Below, piece by piece: positions 1 to 15,000 of a stretch of DNA of 64,000 nucleotides. Source of the stretch: Cranoglanis bouderius (taxonomy: Eukaryota > Chordata > Actinopteri > Siluriformes > Cranoglanididae); NCBI GenBank assembly GCA_023630585.1, contig CM042566.1, forward strand, positions 8,032,754-8,096,753, written 5' to 3'. Under the pieces are notes generated by a model that was given only the letters and a program-made list of their open reading frames with translations, had not been told where the DNA came from and ran no database searches. The translations under genes and the position numbers were made by a program. Each line of letters opens with the position of its first letter. Position 1 is the stretch's first letter.

Positions 1-410
1 GTGGCTTTTAACAGTCATCTTTTTCCCTCCTTCACCATCCTCCTCCTCCTCACTGTGTGGGAGTATAGTGCTTATGGATCTCTAGCAAACGTCTCTGTTT
101 CAGACATGCAAAACTTTTTGTTCTAGCCCTAAATGTGATTAATGGTATTTTGTTGGTATTCCGCTTATGTATTTTTTTTTTATTTTTTATACCCATTACC
201 TGATTTGTGCAGGTCAGCTACCATTTGTCTGCTTTGTGTTGAAAGTTCTGGTTATTTCCCCATGGTAATTGATGACAAAGGGATTATACATGTCTGTCTA
301 ATGCATGTGTGTATGTATTCTCCGGGGAAACAGGACATGGTTAAGGCGACAGTAGCGTTCCTGTGGACTGAGAGCAAATAAAAATAACACGTTTGCATTT
401 ATTTGAAAAA

Positions 411-612
411 TCCCTTAGGGGTGTCAGTAATTTTGGCACATGTAGTTAGAGAGAAGATACGATCACTAAAAAAAAAAAAAAAGTATTTCTTATTACTTAG
501 AAGAAAAAAATACCGTTTGAGTGGAAATTTAGAAATATTTTGAGTAATGTTTATTTTATAAAATCGTTTTTGCTCGTTTTTATGGAGGGTGCCAATAATT
601 ATGGAGGCCACT
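411..612. mobile_element. Tc1-type transposon end (IR/DR remnant)
   Basis: GGGTGCCAATAATTATGGAG at 588-607 and a degenerate internal copy GGGTGTCAGTAATTTTGGCA near 419-438 lie about 170 bp apart. This is the inner/outer direct-repeat arrangement of Tc1-like ends and matches, in reverse, the element at 35616. No transposase remains. Confidence 0.5.
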
Positions 613-739
613 GTATTTGTGTCTGTGTGCACAAGGTCTAAGCTGGCTTATATAATTGATACTCTTGCAGTGCCACAGTATGAACGTGTGGGCGGCCTCT
701 TCTGTGATGTCTCCGCATGGAGGCATGTCACTCACACGC

Positions 740-743
<4 letters not shown>

Positions 744-772
<29 letters not shown>
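744..772. repeat. (CA)n microsatellite
   Basis: About 14 uninterrupted CA units in a sipa1l3 intron. Confidence 0.9.
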
Positions 773-774
<2 letters not shown>

Positions 775-1133
775 CACATGCAGACAAGAGAATTGCATGG
801 GCTGTTAATAGCTCTGAATAATGCACGAATCCCTCATGGCTTTCCTCTCTTATGCTTTGAGACCAAATTAATACACACAGAAACACTTGCATATTTAATT
901 GTGTAAAGGTTTTATATCCACAAGGTGGCACTTGGTTCTTGGGTATGTCATCCATTAATGTCAAAGCAGTAGAAAATGCAGAATATACATCAGATTAGTG
1001 TCCCACAACTTCAGCAGTGTGAATAAAATACAGGAAGGGATGCAGTAAAAAAAGGTCATGAAATGAAATGAGTACTCGGTACATTTGTGCACTCTTAGAA
1101 AACATACACAGATGAATATCTTTAACAGTGTGT

Positions 1134-1560
<427 letters not shown>

Positions 1561-2370
1561 GTCAGAAAATTTTTTTAATGGTATATAGTATAGTGATATA
1601 GTAGCCAGCTCTTCTTCTCAAACTGACATTTCCCACGAAATCCGGCTCGGCAGCTCAAATTATAAATCATTATTATAAGCTTACTGTTGCGAATCGGGGT
1701 AAGGTAAGGTGACCATTTTGAACACTGATTTTTTTTTTTTTTTCGTACTTGCTCAATAACTGATTTTTGTTCATTTTTAACAAAAAAAAAGTTCAACACT
1801 GCAGCTTTAAGAAGATGATAATTTCGCCAGTGAAACCTCATTTAACTAAAATTTAATGCCATATTAAGGCAATGTAAAATGTTTTACTCATGTCAAGTCA
1901 AAAACTTGTAGCTCTAGAATTAGACATTCTAAGACCGAATTAGACATGACAAATTAGAATTAGAAATAACATGATAAAAACAATGAAATATTACATTTTG
2001 ACGAAATTGGCAGGTACTGACTTTGTTTTCCTTAAAATCTCCCTAAATAAGAGATTGAGTAGAGAATGTGGTGTACCCTACAGTACCTGCATTGGGCTCC
2101 AGCACTGTTCTCCTACCACACGGTCTTATTCACTCTCTTTCTCTATTTGGCATCTTGAAGAGTCTCATCACAAGAGTCAGGGGGTTCATATGTGACAGAG
2201 TGTGTCTTTGACAGCCTTGAAATCCTCTCTTATTCTCTTTTTTTGCTCTTCTGTTAATCGGTATCTCTTTTTCCTTTCTCCCTGTGTGCATAGATTTTAG
2301 ATTGTCTCCAAGTTGCATCATCCACACAGTTGTGTTTTTGTTTCCTCCCTCTCCCCTCCTTTCCTCCCTC

Positions 2371-2371
2371 C

Positions 2372-2435
<64 letters not shown>
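2371..2435. repeat. (CT)n microsatellite forming a splice acceptor tract
   Basis: About 30 CT units run directly into the CAG acceptor of sipa1l3 exon A and serve as its polypyrimidine tract. Confidence 0.95.
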
Positions 2436-2436
<1 letters not shown>

Positions 2437-2437
<1 letters not shown>

Positions 2438-2594
2438 TCCTGAGGAAGAGGCATATAGGGAACGATATAGTGACCATCATCTTCCAGGAGCCGGGCGCTC
2501 TGCCGTTCACGCCCCAGAACATTCGCTCTCACTTCCAGCATGTCTTTGTGATCGTGCGTGTTCACAGCCCCTGTTCCGATAACACCTGCTACAG
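2437..2594 (+). CDS. sipa1l3: sipa1l3 exon A: RapGAP catalytic segment
   Basis: The exon opens in phase 0 after a long CT tract ending in CAG and closes at ACAG|GTACAG. It encodes RKRHIGNDIV followed by IIFQEPGALPF, the RapGAP signature whose Asn serves as the catalytic 'thumb'. The reading frame continues upstream of this exon, so at least one earlier coding exon lies outside the window. Confidence 0.9.
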
Positions 2595-5500
2595 GTACAG
2601 ATTCCTCTCCTTGTACAGTACTGCTGCCAGTTACCATAGCAACCCTGCCCTGACAGCAGTTGCCGTGGATACTACATGTTAACATAGCAGTGCTTTTTTA
2701 AACCACATTACAAGCGTGTCAGTTCACCATCAGAGACGCTAGATGTTAATAGAAGTCACCAGTCTTTTAAAGCATGGGGTGATGATTTCTTTTCTCCTTC
2801 TTGCTCTTTCCTCTCTCTTTATCTCTGAAGTGTTGCAGTGACGCGCATGAAGGACGTGCCCCCGTTCGGACCGCCCCTGCCTCCCAGCGGCGTGACCTTC
2901 CGCGACCCAGCCTCATTCCGTTCCTTCCTCTTGGCCAAGATCATCAACGCTGAGAACGCTGCACACAAGTCAGAGAAGTTCCACACCATGGCTGCTCGCA
3001 CTCGGCAGGGCTACCTGCGAGACCTGGCTGAGAACTGCGCCAGCAGCACACCGCTCGACACGAGCGGCAAGCTCAACAACCTCATCTCACTAGCCTCCAA
3101 GCGGCGCGAGAGGGTACGGGCACGCCAGGGGGCGGAGTTCGGTGCTGCTGGAGCGTTGGCCTGGCGGGTAGTGGCGCAAGATTTCAGTGGAGGCGGAGCA
3201 GAGCTTCCGTGTGTGCTGGCCATCTCCACCGAGTACGTAGTGCTGGCTGACTGCTCCACAAAAGAGGTGGTGTTCAACTGCTTTTGCGCCGATGTGATTG
3301 GCTGGACGGCTGAGAGGTTGAACTTAAAGCTCTTCTATGGCCGAGGGGACCACGTGGCACTGCGTGTGCCTGAGGGGGGAGCCCAGGACATCAGAGAGGT
3401 GGTTCAGAGGCTAAAGGTACAAGAAGTAACAAAACGACTAGAAATGCGTCTAGATGTCATGTTTGGTGTGGGGTATAGTGGGTGAAGCTAGAATACTTAT
3501 TAATATCAATAAATGCTACTATAACAGCTCTACAATTACTTATTCCACAGCACTGTTGAATTCTTGATTCTGATTGGTCAGAAGGTGTTGATTTATTTTC
3601 TATAACAGCAACTCTCACAGTAGTGCCAGAAATAATTCAAGTGATCGATCTATATTAATGCACTCATTCTAATATATTACCGTTTCTATAGTATACAGCT
3701 AATTCACAGAGACCTGTATGGTGGACGCTGTACATAATCTAAGGCTAATAATAGACTATTTAGAAAAGTGATTTTGCTCCACATGATCTAATTTAAGTGT
3801 AATGGTTGATAGGGTTGATAAGTTTTCTGTAACGAAATGTAACGACTGCATTTTTTTAAACTTGAAGACAGAGAAAAAGAGAGGAACGACTGTTTATATC
3901 TTCTACAGCATAAGTGATAACAGGAACTAGCTTGTTTTGCAGACATTCCACAACAATAAATGTAACTATAAACAGATAAAAAGCACTACATGTTCATTAA
4001 TAAATAAAACATTGCAACCATTGGCAAACAATTGGGGTATAAGAGGAATAAAACACTTCAGGACATGGTGTTATAGGTAAAAAAAAATAAATAAATAAAA
4101 CAAATCAGCATTGGAGTAGTAACAGTAACTCTGCTTTGCATCAGGCCACATCACACCACCATGTCGTTGATTATTTTCCTATAACACCCCACCATGACAT
4201 AATCCTTAAATAATAGACCTATTGTTGCAGGATTAACATGCCAATGTTTATTGTTATTTGTTAAAGTCTTTTTAGCTAACTAGTCAAGCTAGCCAGATAA
4301 ATTTCTAGTGAGTTAGATGATTTGTGGAAGTCTTTGAGCGAAAAAAAATAAATGGCATTAAATTGTACACTTTATGCCTAAGATGTGCTTCGGGCGGATA
4401 TTACAGCTTGGGCCTCAGTGTTGGGTGAAATTCCGGTTTATGGAATGGGTGTGGCTAAAGGTTGTATATAAATAAATACACCATGACTTCCTCAAAGATT
4501 TACCCACCCATAAAGAATTCCGTTTGTTGTAATTCCTGTTATTTGTTTTTGCAGTGTATGGTTTTTAGATATTAAATTGCTTAATATTTGCCTGTAGCCC
4601 ATGTTTAATTCAATTTAATTTAATTTAATAGCACAATCTTACCTCCATAGGTAGGCGAATGGTCATTCAGCTAATGGCATTTCCACAAAAAAAAAAACAA
4701 ATACAGATGTGAGACAAATACAGACCAACATGGTCTGTATTTGTTGATTTGAAGGTACACTAGCATTATGAATAATTAACTGACAGTCACGCATAGGCCA
4801 TTGAAAAATAGAAATGCTGCTAGGCCTGATTTCTGTTATGCACCAATTTATATTAAGCATCAAATTTGTATTTGTACTTGTCACATGTCATAAGTGTAAT
4901 GACAGTTTATGTTATGTGATAACACTACCTTCATTCTTCCTCAGGTGCTGACAGTCGGCTGCGAGACGGTGGACATGACGCTGAGAAGGAATGGTCTGGG
5001 CCAGCTAGGTTTCCATGTGCGCTTGGACGGCACCGTTTCCGAGGTGGAGGAGTATGGCTTTGCCTGGCAGGCAGGCCTTCGGCAGGGCAGTCGATTGGTG
5101 GAGATCTGCAAAGTTGCCGCGGTGACGCTCACACATGACCAAATGATCGACCTGCTCCGCACATCGGTCACTGTTAAAGTGGTCATAATTCCACCATTCG
5201 AGGAGGGAGGGGCCCGCAGGTGAGCCAACAAATACATCTTTAGTTCATTTGTACTCCAAAACAATGTGTTCACGCTGTTGAACAAATTACATCAGAAGTG
5301 CAGCTGTTTTTAAAAAAAAATAACATAAAAATTAGCATTGACTGAGATTTCCGATTTTGATGAAGTCACAGCCAGATATGTGACTCCAGGGTGGCACTTA
5401 GGGTGGCCAGTCAGACTTCTGGGGTAGCACCTCCGTTCTGCCACCCATCTACCTCTGCATCTGTCATGAATGGGACCTGATATATGACATCTGTCTATTC

Positions 5501-8500
5501 ATTGTGTAGTAAGTTTGTTTTATACTGTAACTTCTGGTTTTCAAACCCTTGTCATTTTATTTCTTTTTGCACGTCCTCCATCTCCAGTCTTCTGTTGAGT
5601 TCGCTAGCATGACAGTGTGAATTCACATTCCATCCAGCATCTCTGCACTATGGAAGACAGACCTGCCTAACGAATTAGAATCTTGTAATGCCTGCACAGA
5701 AAGGTGTGCTGAGCACTAAAGACTCATTAAGCACAACTTGCACAAAACAGCACATTTTGTGCACAGCATACAAACAGCAGCAGAATCCAGCGATGGCGAG
5801 GCTGTCTACATCTGTTTTCTGCTTTTTTTCCTCCCTCCTCCGAGACATGTTCTCATTTCGGTGATGATCAATACTAAGATTCTTGGCAGGCAAGGCTGCT
5901 GCTGCTGCTGCTGTTGCTCATTTCTGCCGGAAGTTTTCTGCACTGACAGCACAGGATCAGTCGTTCTGAACTGTGTTCATTTATCTACACGAAAATGAAC
6001 ACTTCCATCAGTGTTTGGCATTTTGTAAACTATTGATGGGTGACTGTGGTTTCTTTGCTGCAATTACAATAGATCTGACATTCCAGAGACGGCGAGCGAA
6101 GAACTTTTCTTCAGTCTGTTTCCTCTTTATGTAACTCGCACACACACATAGCAGATTTGGAGACAGTAGGCAGACACTTCAGTTCTCGGGGTAGCAGTGA
6201 GTGGGAGTGTTAGAGAGAATAGGGAGAGAGAACATCGAGTGTGTGAAAAGAGGAGAGGGAAAAGTACATAACTGTTTAAGAAAGTACAGAAATGCTCATT
6301 CTGTTCATATTGTGCTGTATTGAGATGCTAAACATTTCTCTTAAAACAATTGTTAATCATTTTCCTCTAAAGCAAATGCAGAGATGCCAACATCTACGGT
6401 TTACCCGTTGTGTTTATGATTTTGAAATACATTTGGCACCAACAAACTGCCACTGTTGGGACCTTGAGCAAGACTCGTAACCCTCAACTGCTAAGTTGTA
6501 TCCCCTCCCTGATCTCGATGAATTTTGACCTATGAATTCACATGCCTTAGTCTTGTAAGCCAGTAGATTCAAGGAGGCAGGACCATGATCAATATGTTCA
6601 GTAAATACATTATGTTCAAAAGTCTGTGGACACCTGACCATCATACCCATATGTGGTTCTTACTCAAACTGTTGACACTAATTTCAACACTAATTACAGC
6701 AAACCGTCATCTAGAATGTCTTTATATGCTGTAGCATTACAATTTCCCTTCACTGGAACTAAAAATGTTCCAGCATGCCAGTTCCCCTGTGAATTCCTTG
6801 AAGACATGGTTTCCCAAGGTTGGTGTGGAAGAACTCGAGCGGCCTGCACAGAGCCCTGGCTTCAACCCCACAGAACACCTTCCGAGTGCTTTTTTTGGGC
6901 AAATCCCCACAGCTACGCTCCAAAATCTTGTGGAAATTCTTCCCAGAAGAGTGGATGCTGTTATAGCAGCAAAGAGGCCGAGAGCAGCATACAACTCCAT
7001 ATTAACACGCATGGTTGGTGCTATGTAACAGTCAAAGATAAAGCTGTAACTTTAAGTTTTCTATCATGGGGAAAGTCTTCAGGATGGAGGGCTTTGTGGT
7101 TTCTCAGTAACATGACAAGCTGCATTTTTTTGTATTATTAACATCAAGTGAGAGGAAAAAAGAGAGCAGCTGAATGGAACAACTGTTTTTAGCTGCTATA
7201 CCGCCGTCTTTAATCTGGAATCACTTTTTCCTCATATTTTGATATGATTCCATGCAAGCTTCAGACTTTGATTGGAGGTGTGGCCCAAAGACTGAAGGCA
7301 GGGATTGTATTTTAGTTATTTGGTTGATAATATCGTTCCAGTTGGATTTATAAGTACAGAATTTGCCCTTTTTTTTCTCTTTTCTTTTTTTTTCTTTTAA
7401 ATCTCTTGGTGGTGCTGAGCCACACATTCTTTTGAGAAGAGTATGTGATCATTTAAGTAGTTTATACAATGCTTAAACAGCCATCTATAAGCTTCACTTA
7501 CTGCTTAGCTCCATTAGCCTAATAGCTTCAATACGGATATAAAGACCACCAAAAAACGTCAGACCCCAAACACGTTTTGGCTGATCAACTAGTTTTTGGA
7601 TAAGTGGGGAAATTTTGTATATTAAACTTCTGGCCACACTGCCGCTTTAACTCACAAATACACACATGTGCTCATTCAGACAGCTTGTCTTGTGTGAATG
7701 TTCTGATCCAGAGTGCGGATGTGCTGTGGTGTGTGTAGCAGCACTTAAGGCATGTAATCACTGCTGCGCTCTGCTAAAGGGGCTCCTCAAGCCCCTAATT
7801 ACTCAGCAACAGCCTCGACACTGCACTCAGGAGCCATATGGGGCTTTTGTGGCAGTTTAATTACATAACTGAACTCCTTTAAAAAAAAAAAAAAAAAAAA
7901 AAAAGCTGCCCTTTTCCTGTCTCCACTGTTAAAGTGCCCCTGAACTCAAAAACAGAATTTATGAATGATTATCTCCCCTTAGATCCTCCGCTCATTCAGA
8001 CTATATATGGGGGGGGGGGGGGGTCTGGGGGATGAGTGATCTAAGAGGAGATAATCATTTGGACAAGCCTATTCATGAAGTTTATATACTTGGGGGGAAA
8101 AACACAAGGAAAATTAGCTTTTTCAATCATTTATTCAACAGAAATATCAATAGTTGTGTTTGAGGGTTTTCTTGCATGTACTGCCCGTTTCACATCCTCT
8201 CACAGCATTTCAATGGGATTCAAATCTGGGCTTTGACTAGGCCATTCCATAACCCTCCATTTCTTCTTTTTGAGCCATTCTTTGGTGGATTTGTTAGTGT
8301 GCATAGGATCATTATCCTGTTGAAAGGTCCACTTTCGGTTCAACTTTCGGACAGACGGCCTCACATTATCTTCAAGCACTCTTTAATATGATGCAGAATT
8401 CATAGTTGAATCAACGAATGCAAGCTGTCCAGTCCCTGATGCAGCGAAGCAAACCCAAACCATAACATTTCCACCACCGTGCTTCACAGTTAGTATGAGG

Positions 8501-9873
8501 TGCTTCTCCTGAAAAGCTGTCTTTGGTCTGTGCCAAACGTATCTGCTGTTACTGTGGTCAAACAACTCTACATTTGATTTGTCTGTCCAGAGCACATTAT
8601 TCTAAAAGGCCTGGTCTTAGCCCAAATGCTCATTGGCAAACTGTAGTCTTGCAAAGGCTTTTTCCTGGCACACCTCACATGCAGGTCAAATTTGTGCACA
8701 GTCTCTGACTGTAGAAGCATGCACTTTGACACCAACAGTTGCAAGACTTACTAGCAGATCCTGTGATGAAGTTTTGGGTTCCTGGAGACTTCTTTATGCA
8801 TCATACTGTCTGCTCTATACCCCTGTTAGGTTTTTGGGCTGAATTTGCTGGGACGGCCAGTCCTGGACAAATTGGCAGTTGTTTGAAATCTGCGCCATTT
8901 GTAGATGATTTTCCTTACAGTGGAATGATGTATTTCAAATTATTTGGAGATCTTTTTAAATCCCTTGCCAGACTCATAGGCATCCACCACCTTTTTTTCT
9001 GAAGGCCTTTAGATCTTGGCATGATGACCCCACACACCTCAATAATAAAGGGAACACCAGACACTAGATATAAATAAGACAGGTGCCACATGCACTCCTA
9101 AGCAGGTTCTAATCACTGGCACCCAATCTTGAACACCTGATTCTAATTTTATGGATTTGAAGGTGTGATAGAAATTTTCTGAGAGATGTTTATTTCACAT
9201 GTTTGGAAGGAGTCTCCAGTGTCAGCACTTTGTAAAATTTAGCGTCGGAGAGCTGCATTTTTTGTCTTACTAACTTCACCAGAGAGAAAAACGGAGAGAT
9301 TGGTGAGGGAACAACTGTGTATAGCTGTTGTAACAGGAACTACCCTGTTTCATTGATGGTCCACAACATTAAATGTAACCATAAATGGATAAAAAAAAAA
9401 TAATTATGTGTACTTTAATAAATAATTGTAGTTGTTGACAAGTTGCTGTGGTATGAGAGGAATAAACCACTTCAGGATGTGCTATTATTAACTTCAGGGT
9501 GGTAAAAGTAAATCCACTTTGCATTGGGTCACAACACAGAATAATGTTGTTGATTATTGTCCTATAACAGCATGCCCTGTCATGTGTTATTCCTTATTAT
9601 GAGAGGATTATAAAGCAAGTATAAGATTAAGCCTAATTATAGACGTTGTAAAGCTTGAAATTGCCTTGTTGGATTGGGGTGTTTATTTCATGCATTTATT
9701 TCTAGAAAGATGTATCTTGAAAGATGTAGAGATTTTCGGAGGCTGTTAGGTTCTTGGGCGGTAAAAATTTCCATGTTGTACAGTTACATCATTTTTTTTC
9801 TTGGCTCTCTCTCCATGTCCTGTGGATCATCAGTTGCCGACAAGTGCTGTTCCTGCTCTTCTTTTTCTCGCAC

Positions 9874-9915
<42 letters not shown>

Positions 9916-12013
9916 TGCTCTCTCTCTCTCTCTCTCACTCTCTCTCTTTTCTCTTTCTCTTTAACACCTCAGTGTCTCTCACCAACATCTCTCCCTTCTG
10001 CTTGTCTTTTTGTGGATATGGTGTCTGCAGAATCCATTTAGTTTCAGTTCATTCATTGACATGCACATTTATTTGTCTCTTTCCCCCCCTCCTCCTTCTC
10101 TCTTTCTCTCTCTCTCTGTCTCATATGCTCTTCCTCTCAGAAGAGCACCAGGGAAACAGATTGCTCAAGATTAAAGCGAGAAAAAAAGGAACGGACAAAA
10201 TAACAAGGCAATTAATAACGCACAACGAGTGCATGTGTGCGTTTGCGAAAGTGTTGTTTTTCGTCTTTAATCCCGCGCAGGGATCTAGATGGGGAAGTGC
10301 TGGTGAGCCTGCAGATATTAAACGTGTCTGGACACCTCCTCGGCGCGAAACAGAAGTAGGTGGGTGTTAAAGAGAACCCACCCCCTCCTCTTTCACATCC
10401 CTCCCACAAAAAGGTCTCTCCATCTTCGAGTGTATTTTCATACCGTAGCTACAGGGAGAGAAAAGAAGAGAAGCTGTGCGCGTGTTTGTGTTCAGATGTC
10501 GGCGCTTGCCTGCGCTCCAGCTGGTTATAAGACGAGTGCGATGGCACCGCCTCAGAGATCCGACAGAGCCTGCTGTACACGGAGAGGTTAGTTTACACTT
10601 CCAGACAGTACAAGAGGGACGGGTGCTGCCCAAAAAATAGTGAGAGAGACTGAACGAGAAACAAAAGAAGATAAAACGGCCACAGTGATCACAGAAATAA
10701 GGATGGATGGATGAATAGATAAGCACTCAGTGGAGGAGGAATTTGTCTTGCTAAGTAAATATCTAGTAAGAAGGTATGGGCTTTTTTTTTGTTTGTGTCG
10801 CGTGCGTGCTCTTTTTGTTCCTGGATCAACTGTGGCTTTTATGTTGTGGTTGTGATGTGAGTGCTCAGGGATTTTTCTCCCAACACAGATGGGTTTGAAA
10901 TATAATCTGGCTCTGCTATGAAACTTTGTGATGAGTAATGATATCACAGCAGTTCCTTCCATGTGCCATATTTTAAAAAACGCAACACAGATGGCAGGGA
11001 TACTGGCTAAGTGGCCATCACAATTACTCTGCTAATTTAACGACAAAAGAAAACAACCATCTGTTTTATGTTGTTTTCTTTACCAGCACGTGGAAATCTT
11101 TAAATAACTAATTAATAGTACCCGATCGCCACAAATCTATTTCACATCAACCAATAAGGTAACTAGCTAGACCTGTAGGTTTTGCAGTTGATTGTTTAAT
11201 TAATTGAGGAAGCTGAATATTGTACTCACAATTAAATTTGGTTTAACTGGGCTCTTGAGTAGCGCAACAGAAAATAATTCACCCTATCATAAGGAGATCG
11301 AGAGTTTGAATCCCGACAATGCCACAGGCATCTGTGGCCGGGAGCCATAAAGAGCAAAATTGCCCGTGTTCTCTGGGTGGGAGAGATGGCATACTTTCTC
11401 TCTCCTGTCAATCACAGCTACACTAGCCAATCATGGGTGTCTGTGGGCTCATGTATGCAAAAGAGTGTAAATAGCATTTTCCTTCAGTTGTGTTATGCTG
11501 CCCTGTAACACAGCATGAGCAGCACTTCGAAAAGATGCGGAGGTTGGCTTCACGTGGGTCAGTGGAAGTACATGTTAGATGTCGTGTAATAAAGAAGAGT
11601 TTACTAGTCGCAAAATGACCAAATTGAGGGGGGACATATTGTGTTAATTTGTGAAGACCATTTAAGTGGCTTGCTTTACAGTTTTATGGTTACTACTGGA
11701 GATTTGCATGGGTTGATCTGTGTGTTTGTATCTTTAGCTTTTGCCATCATCTCTTTTTTTTTGAGCCACTCACATGTACAAGGAATTGTTTTTGTTAGAT
11801 TTCACACTTACATAGGGGGGCATGGTGGCTTAGTGGTTAGCACCTCTGGGGTTGGAGGTTTGAATCCCGCCTCCACCCTTTGCGTGCAGAGTTTGCATGT
11901 TCTCCCCATGATTTGGGGGTTTCCTCCAGGTACTCCGGTTTTCTCCCCCAGTCCAAAGTCATGCGTTGTAGGTTGATTGCCATTTCCAAATTGTCCGTAG
12001 TGTGTGAATGGGT

Positions 12014-12047
<34 letters not shown>

Positions 12048-15000
12048 TTGTGCCCTGCAATGGGTTGGCACCCCGTCTAGGGTATCCAGGCTCCCCTGCG
12101 ATCTGTGTAGGACAAGTGGTTTGGAAAATGGATGGATAGATGGATGGCTGGATGGATGGCATTTACATAATGTAGAGGTGCCAACTGGGGTTGTAGTCAA
12201 GACTACCATTGTCAACATCCAAGACCAGGATTAGGCAAGATCGAGTCAAGACCAAGTCTTAAGAGGGTCAAGGCCAAGTTAAGATCAAGTCCAAATGAAA
12301 GTGAGACCCGAGTTAAGATGGAGGCCAAAAAGCACCAAATTGTTTTTGAGGACAAGCCTTTACTAGTTGGCTTCATTTATGCTTTGTGCCAATGATTAGG
12401 CTATATTTTCTAAAAGAAGGAATTATTTCTTGTCAAACTTTGTCTATGCAAAAAGAAAAGACAATACAAACATTATTTTTTACAAACTCTCAGTCGAGAC
12501 TAAGACCATATTTAGTGAGACCAATGCCCAAGACTGGGACAAGACTAAGTACAAATGCCAGTAAATCTGAATACAGAAAACATATGGAGACTGGACTCGT
12601 ACAGCTCAAGTGTCAACATCTATGGTTTAATTTTTTTTTTTGCCCCTTGCTACTGTGATATGGGAGCCATCTGAATAAAAAATCTGTCTCAGATAAAGCA
12701 GAGGTCAGAACAAAAACGTATGTAATTTGCCTGGTGAAAAAGCCAATTCACTGAAAGGGAAAGGACATGGGAAGTGAAAGTCACATTTTCTGTTAGCGGT
12801 TACTTTCACTTCACGCCAGTTTTATCAAGGTGAACTTTCTTTTATGAGCTCATAAGCCTCAGTCTTGCGAGCCAATAGAAACCAAAACTGTATCATGTGA
12901 TCAGTTAGTCTACATGCTACCAAAAAAGGTACTGAAGCTACTGTACTGAAGCTCAGCTCTACAAGTAAGTCATTCCATTGACAGTACATACTTTTCACTG
13001 CAGTTTTAGACAGTTTATTAAGTGCAGTATAACCAGTCCGTACAGGATTTTGCTGAGTTTTTTGTGATTGTTGCGGCCAAAAACGCTTGATTTTGCTGCG
13101 GCTTTTTAAAAAAATTTGCAATGCAACTAAACTACTTGAATTGGCGAATTCGCAATTGCATGAAATTGTTTTGCAGTGATTTTTGTTGGTAAATGAGACC
13201 TTTTTAGCTGTGCTCATGTTCGATGCATGTGAATTGAAGAGGGCTTTTTGGCTAAATGCGCGTTGTGATGATGTCACATGGCATGTCTTGGCGCAAATCT
13301 GCTGAAAATCTGTGGTAATTTTAAAAATCGCAAGCTCCACCAAATATTGCAGAGTGTGCTTGATTTCTACAATCACTAAATTGCGGAATCCTGGAGGGAC
13401 TGCATAATATGCAGGTGGACTGTACTGCCAGCCCATCCACCAAACTACGCAAGGTTTTTTGTGATTAAAATGATGTTTTTAATCTCTCTGTATGCTAGGA
13501 TTTTTTAGGATTTTCTTATTAGCAATGTTAGCACCTCTGATACTGGTACAGGACAGAATGTACAAAATATTTAGTAATCAAATAAGTATTATACACAAGG
13601 ATATTACAAATTGTATATGTACTTTGTATAATGTATGAGTTCTTTGTAGGACCAGATTCTTGAAGCCCGTGTTTCACAGTCTGTGACAAACGAGGTTTCA
13701 TGGCATCTGTCAAATCCGCTTGTAAAGGGTATGCATGTTCAAGAGTCAAGAAGTGTAAAATGTGCACAGAAATGTCAGAAGAATTTCTCTTCTCATTCTT
13801 TTCCTCTTGTCCTATGCTTTCCTTCTCCTCTCCTTGTGGGAATAGAGAACAAGTTGATAGCAATGAAGGCTGTTGAAATACGGATGTGTTTCTGGCTCTC
13901 TAATTGGCAGAAGGATGCCATGTGACTAGTAGGAGTATTGAAAAGCGTTTGGTAGGGCTTCACACATTCTCTTAATTGCATTTAAATTTTAATTACCTAA
14001 TAGATTTAGTTTTTGAATGAATTGAAATATTAATGAGCTGATAAGATTTATACTCCCACAGAGGAAATGGAAGTGAAAATGGTGTCACTTTTTAAGCAAA
14101 GAAAACCACCAGGAAACAATATTATAATTTTATCCTCAACTTTGGTGCTTCAGATTAGCTTTAATTTATTTGCCTACAGTGCAATTGACTTTGTTTGATA
14201 TTTAGATAAACTGAATGTACTTGATGCACAGGGAACGACACACACATATATTGGAGATGCTATACTGATTAGTGGCCAGGAATAAATTTGTTTAGTAATG
14301 GAGGAAAAGTCTATGGTATTTCCTGTGGGGGTCAGCATGTTGGATTTCCTGCGGAAGCTAAACTGCAAACAGCAGGTGAACCTTAACCGACCCCTGAGCA
14401 TATAGAGCTGATGGTGCAGGCATCTTTAGAGAGAGCGAGAGGTCTTATATTTCTTCTTGTCATCACAATGAGAGCTACGGTAAGGCTAGATGAAAATGAA
14501 TGCAGCTCATCGCAGCCTTAAGAGAGGCTGTTGAAGGACTTGGTGTTTAGGAGACCTTAGTGTGCTGCTCAAGAGGGATTACTCCACACTATTTCTGTTC
14601 ATAGATCATTCGCAAATTACAGCTTAGTGCTCGGACACTGCCAGGGAATCATCTGGAACCGTCTGACAAAGTTGAGAAAGCTGTCTGGCTTTGCCTGGCG
14701 ATTTTAAAACGATAGTTCAGGCAAAAATAGAATTTAACCCATTTGTAGTTGATCAGCTAAGACGTGAAGGAGTCATCATCATCAGCTGAGGAGACTGAAT
14801 GCCTTATTGATGTATAAAAGCAGACATTCAAAGGACTGAGTGTTTGCACTGAGATCATTGCTCCTTGTTTGTAGGTGCTCCTACATGATGACATGGCATG
14901 CATCCAAAACGTGCTGTTGTTCGCCACTTGAGTGTTCATACCAAAGGAAAATAATGAACAGCAAAAGGATGAACCTAGCGTCCATTCTGCAAACCTGCGC

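Noticed and set aside
6653..7141. 162-codon plus-strand frame
   Set aside because: Runs over the decayed Tc1 element in the wrong frame; the transposase remnant is in another frame.
10496..10591. Small protein starting at an ATG in the CpG-rich patch
   Set aside because: The frame to the donor is phase-incompatible with the next sipa1l3 exon, and the peptide resembles nothing I know. Kept only as a regulatory candidate.
11826..11867. tRNA gene suggested by A and B boxes
   Set aside because: The boxes match but the sequence does not fold into a cloverleaf and is followed by a repeated body present at other sites; it is a SINE head.
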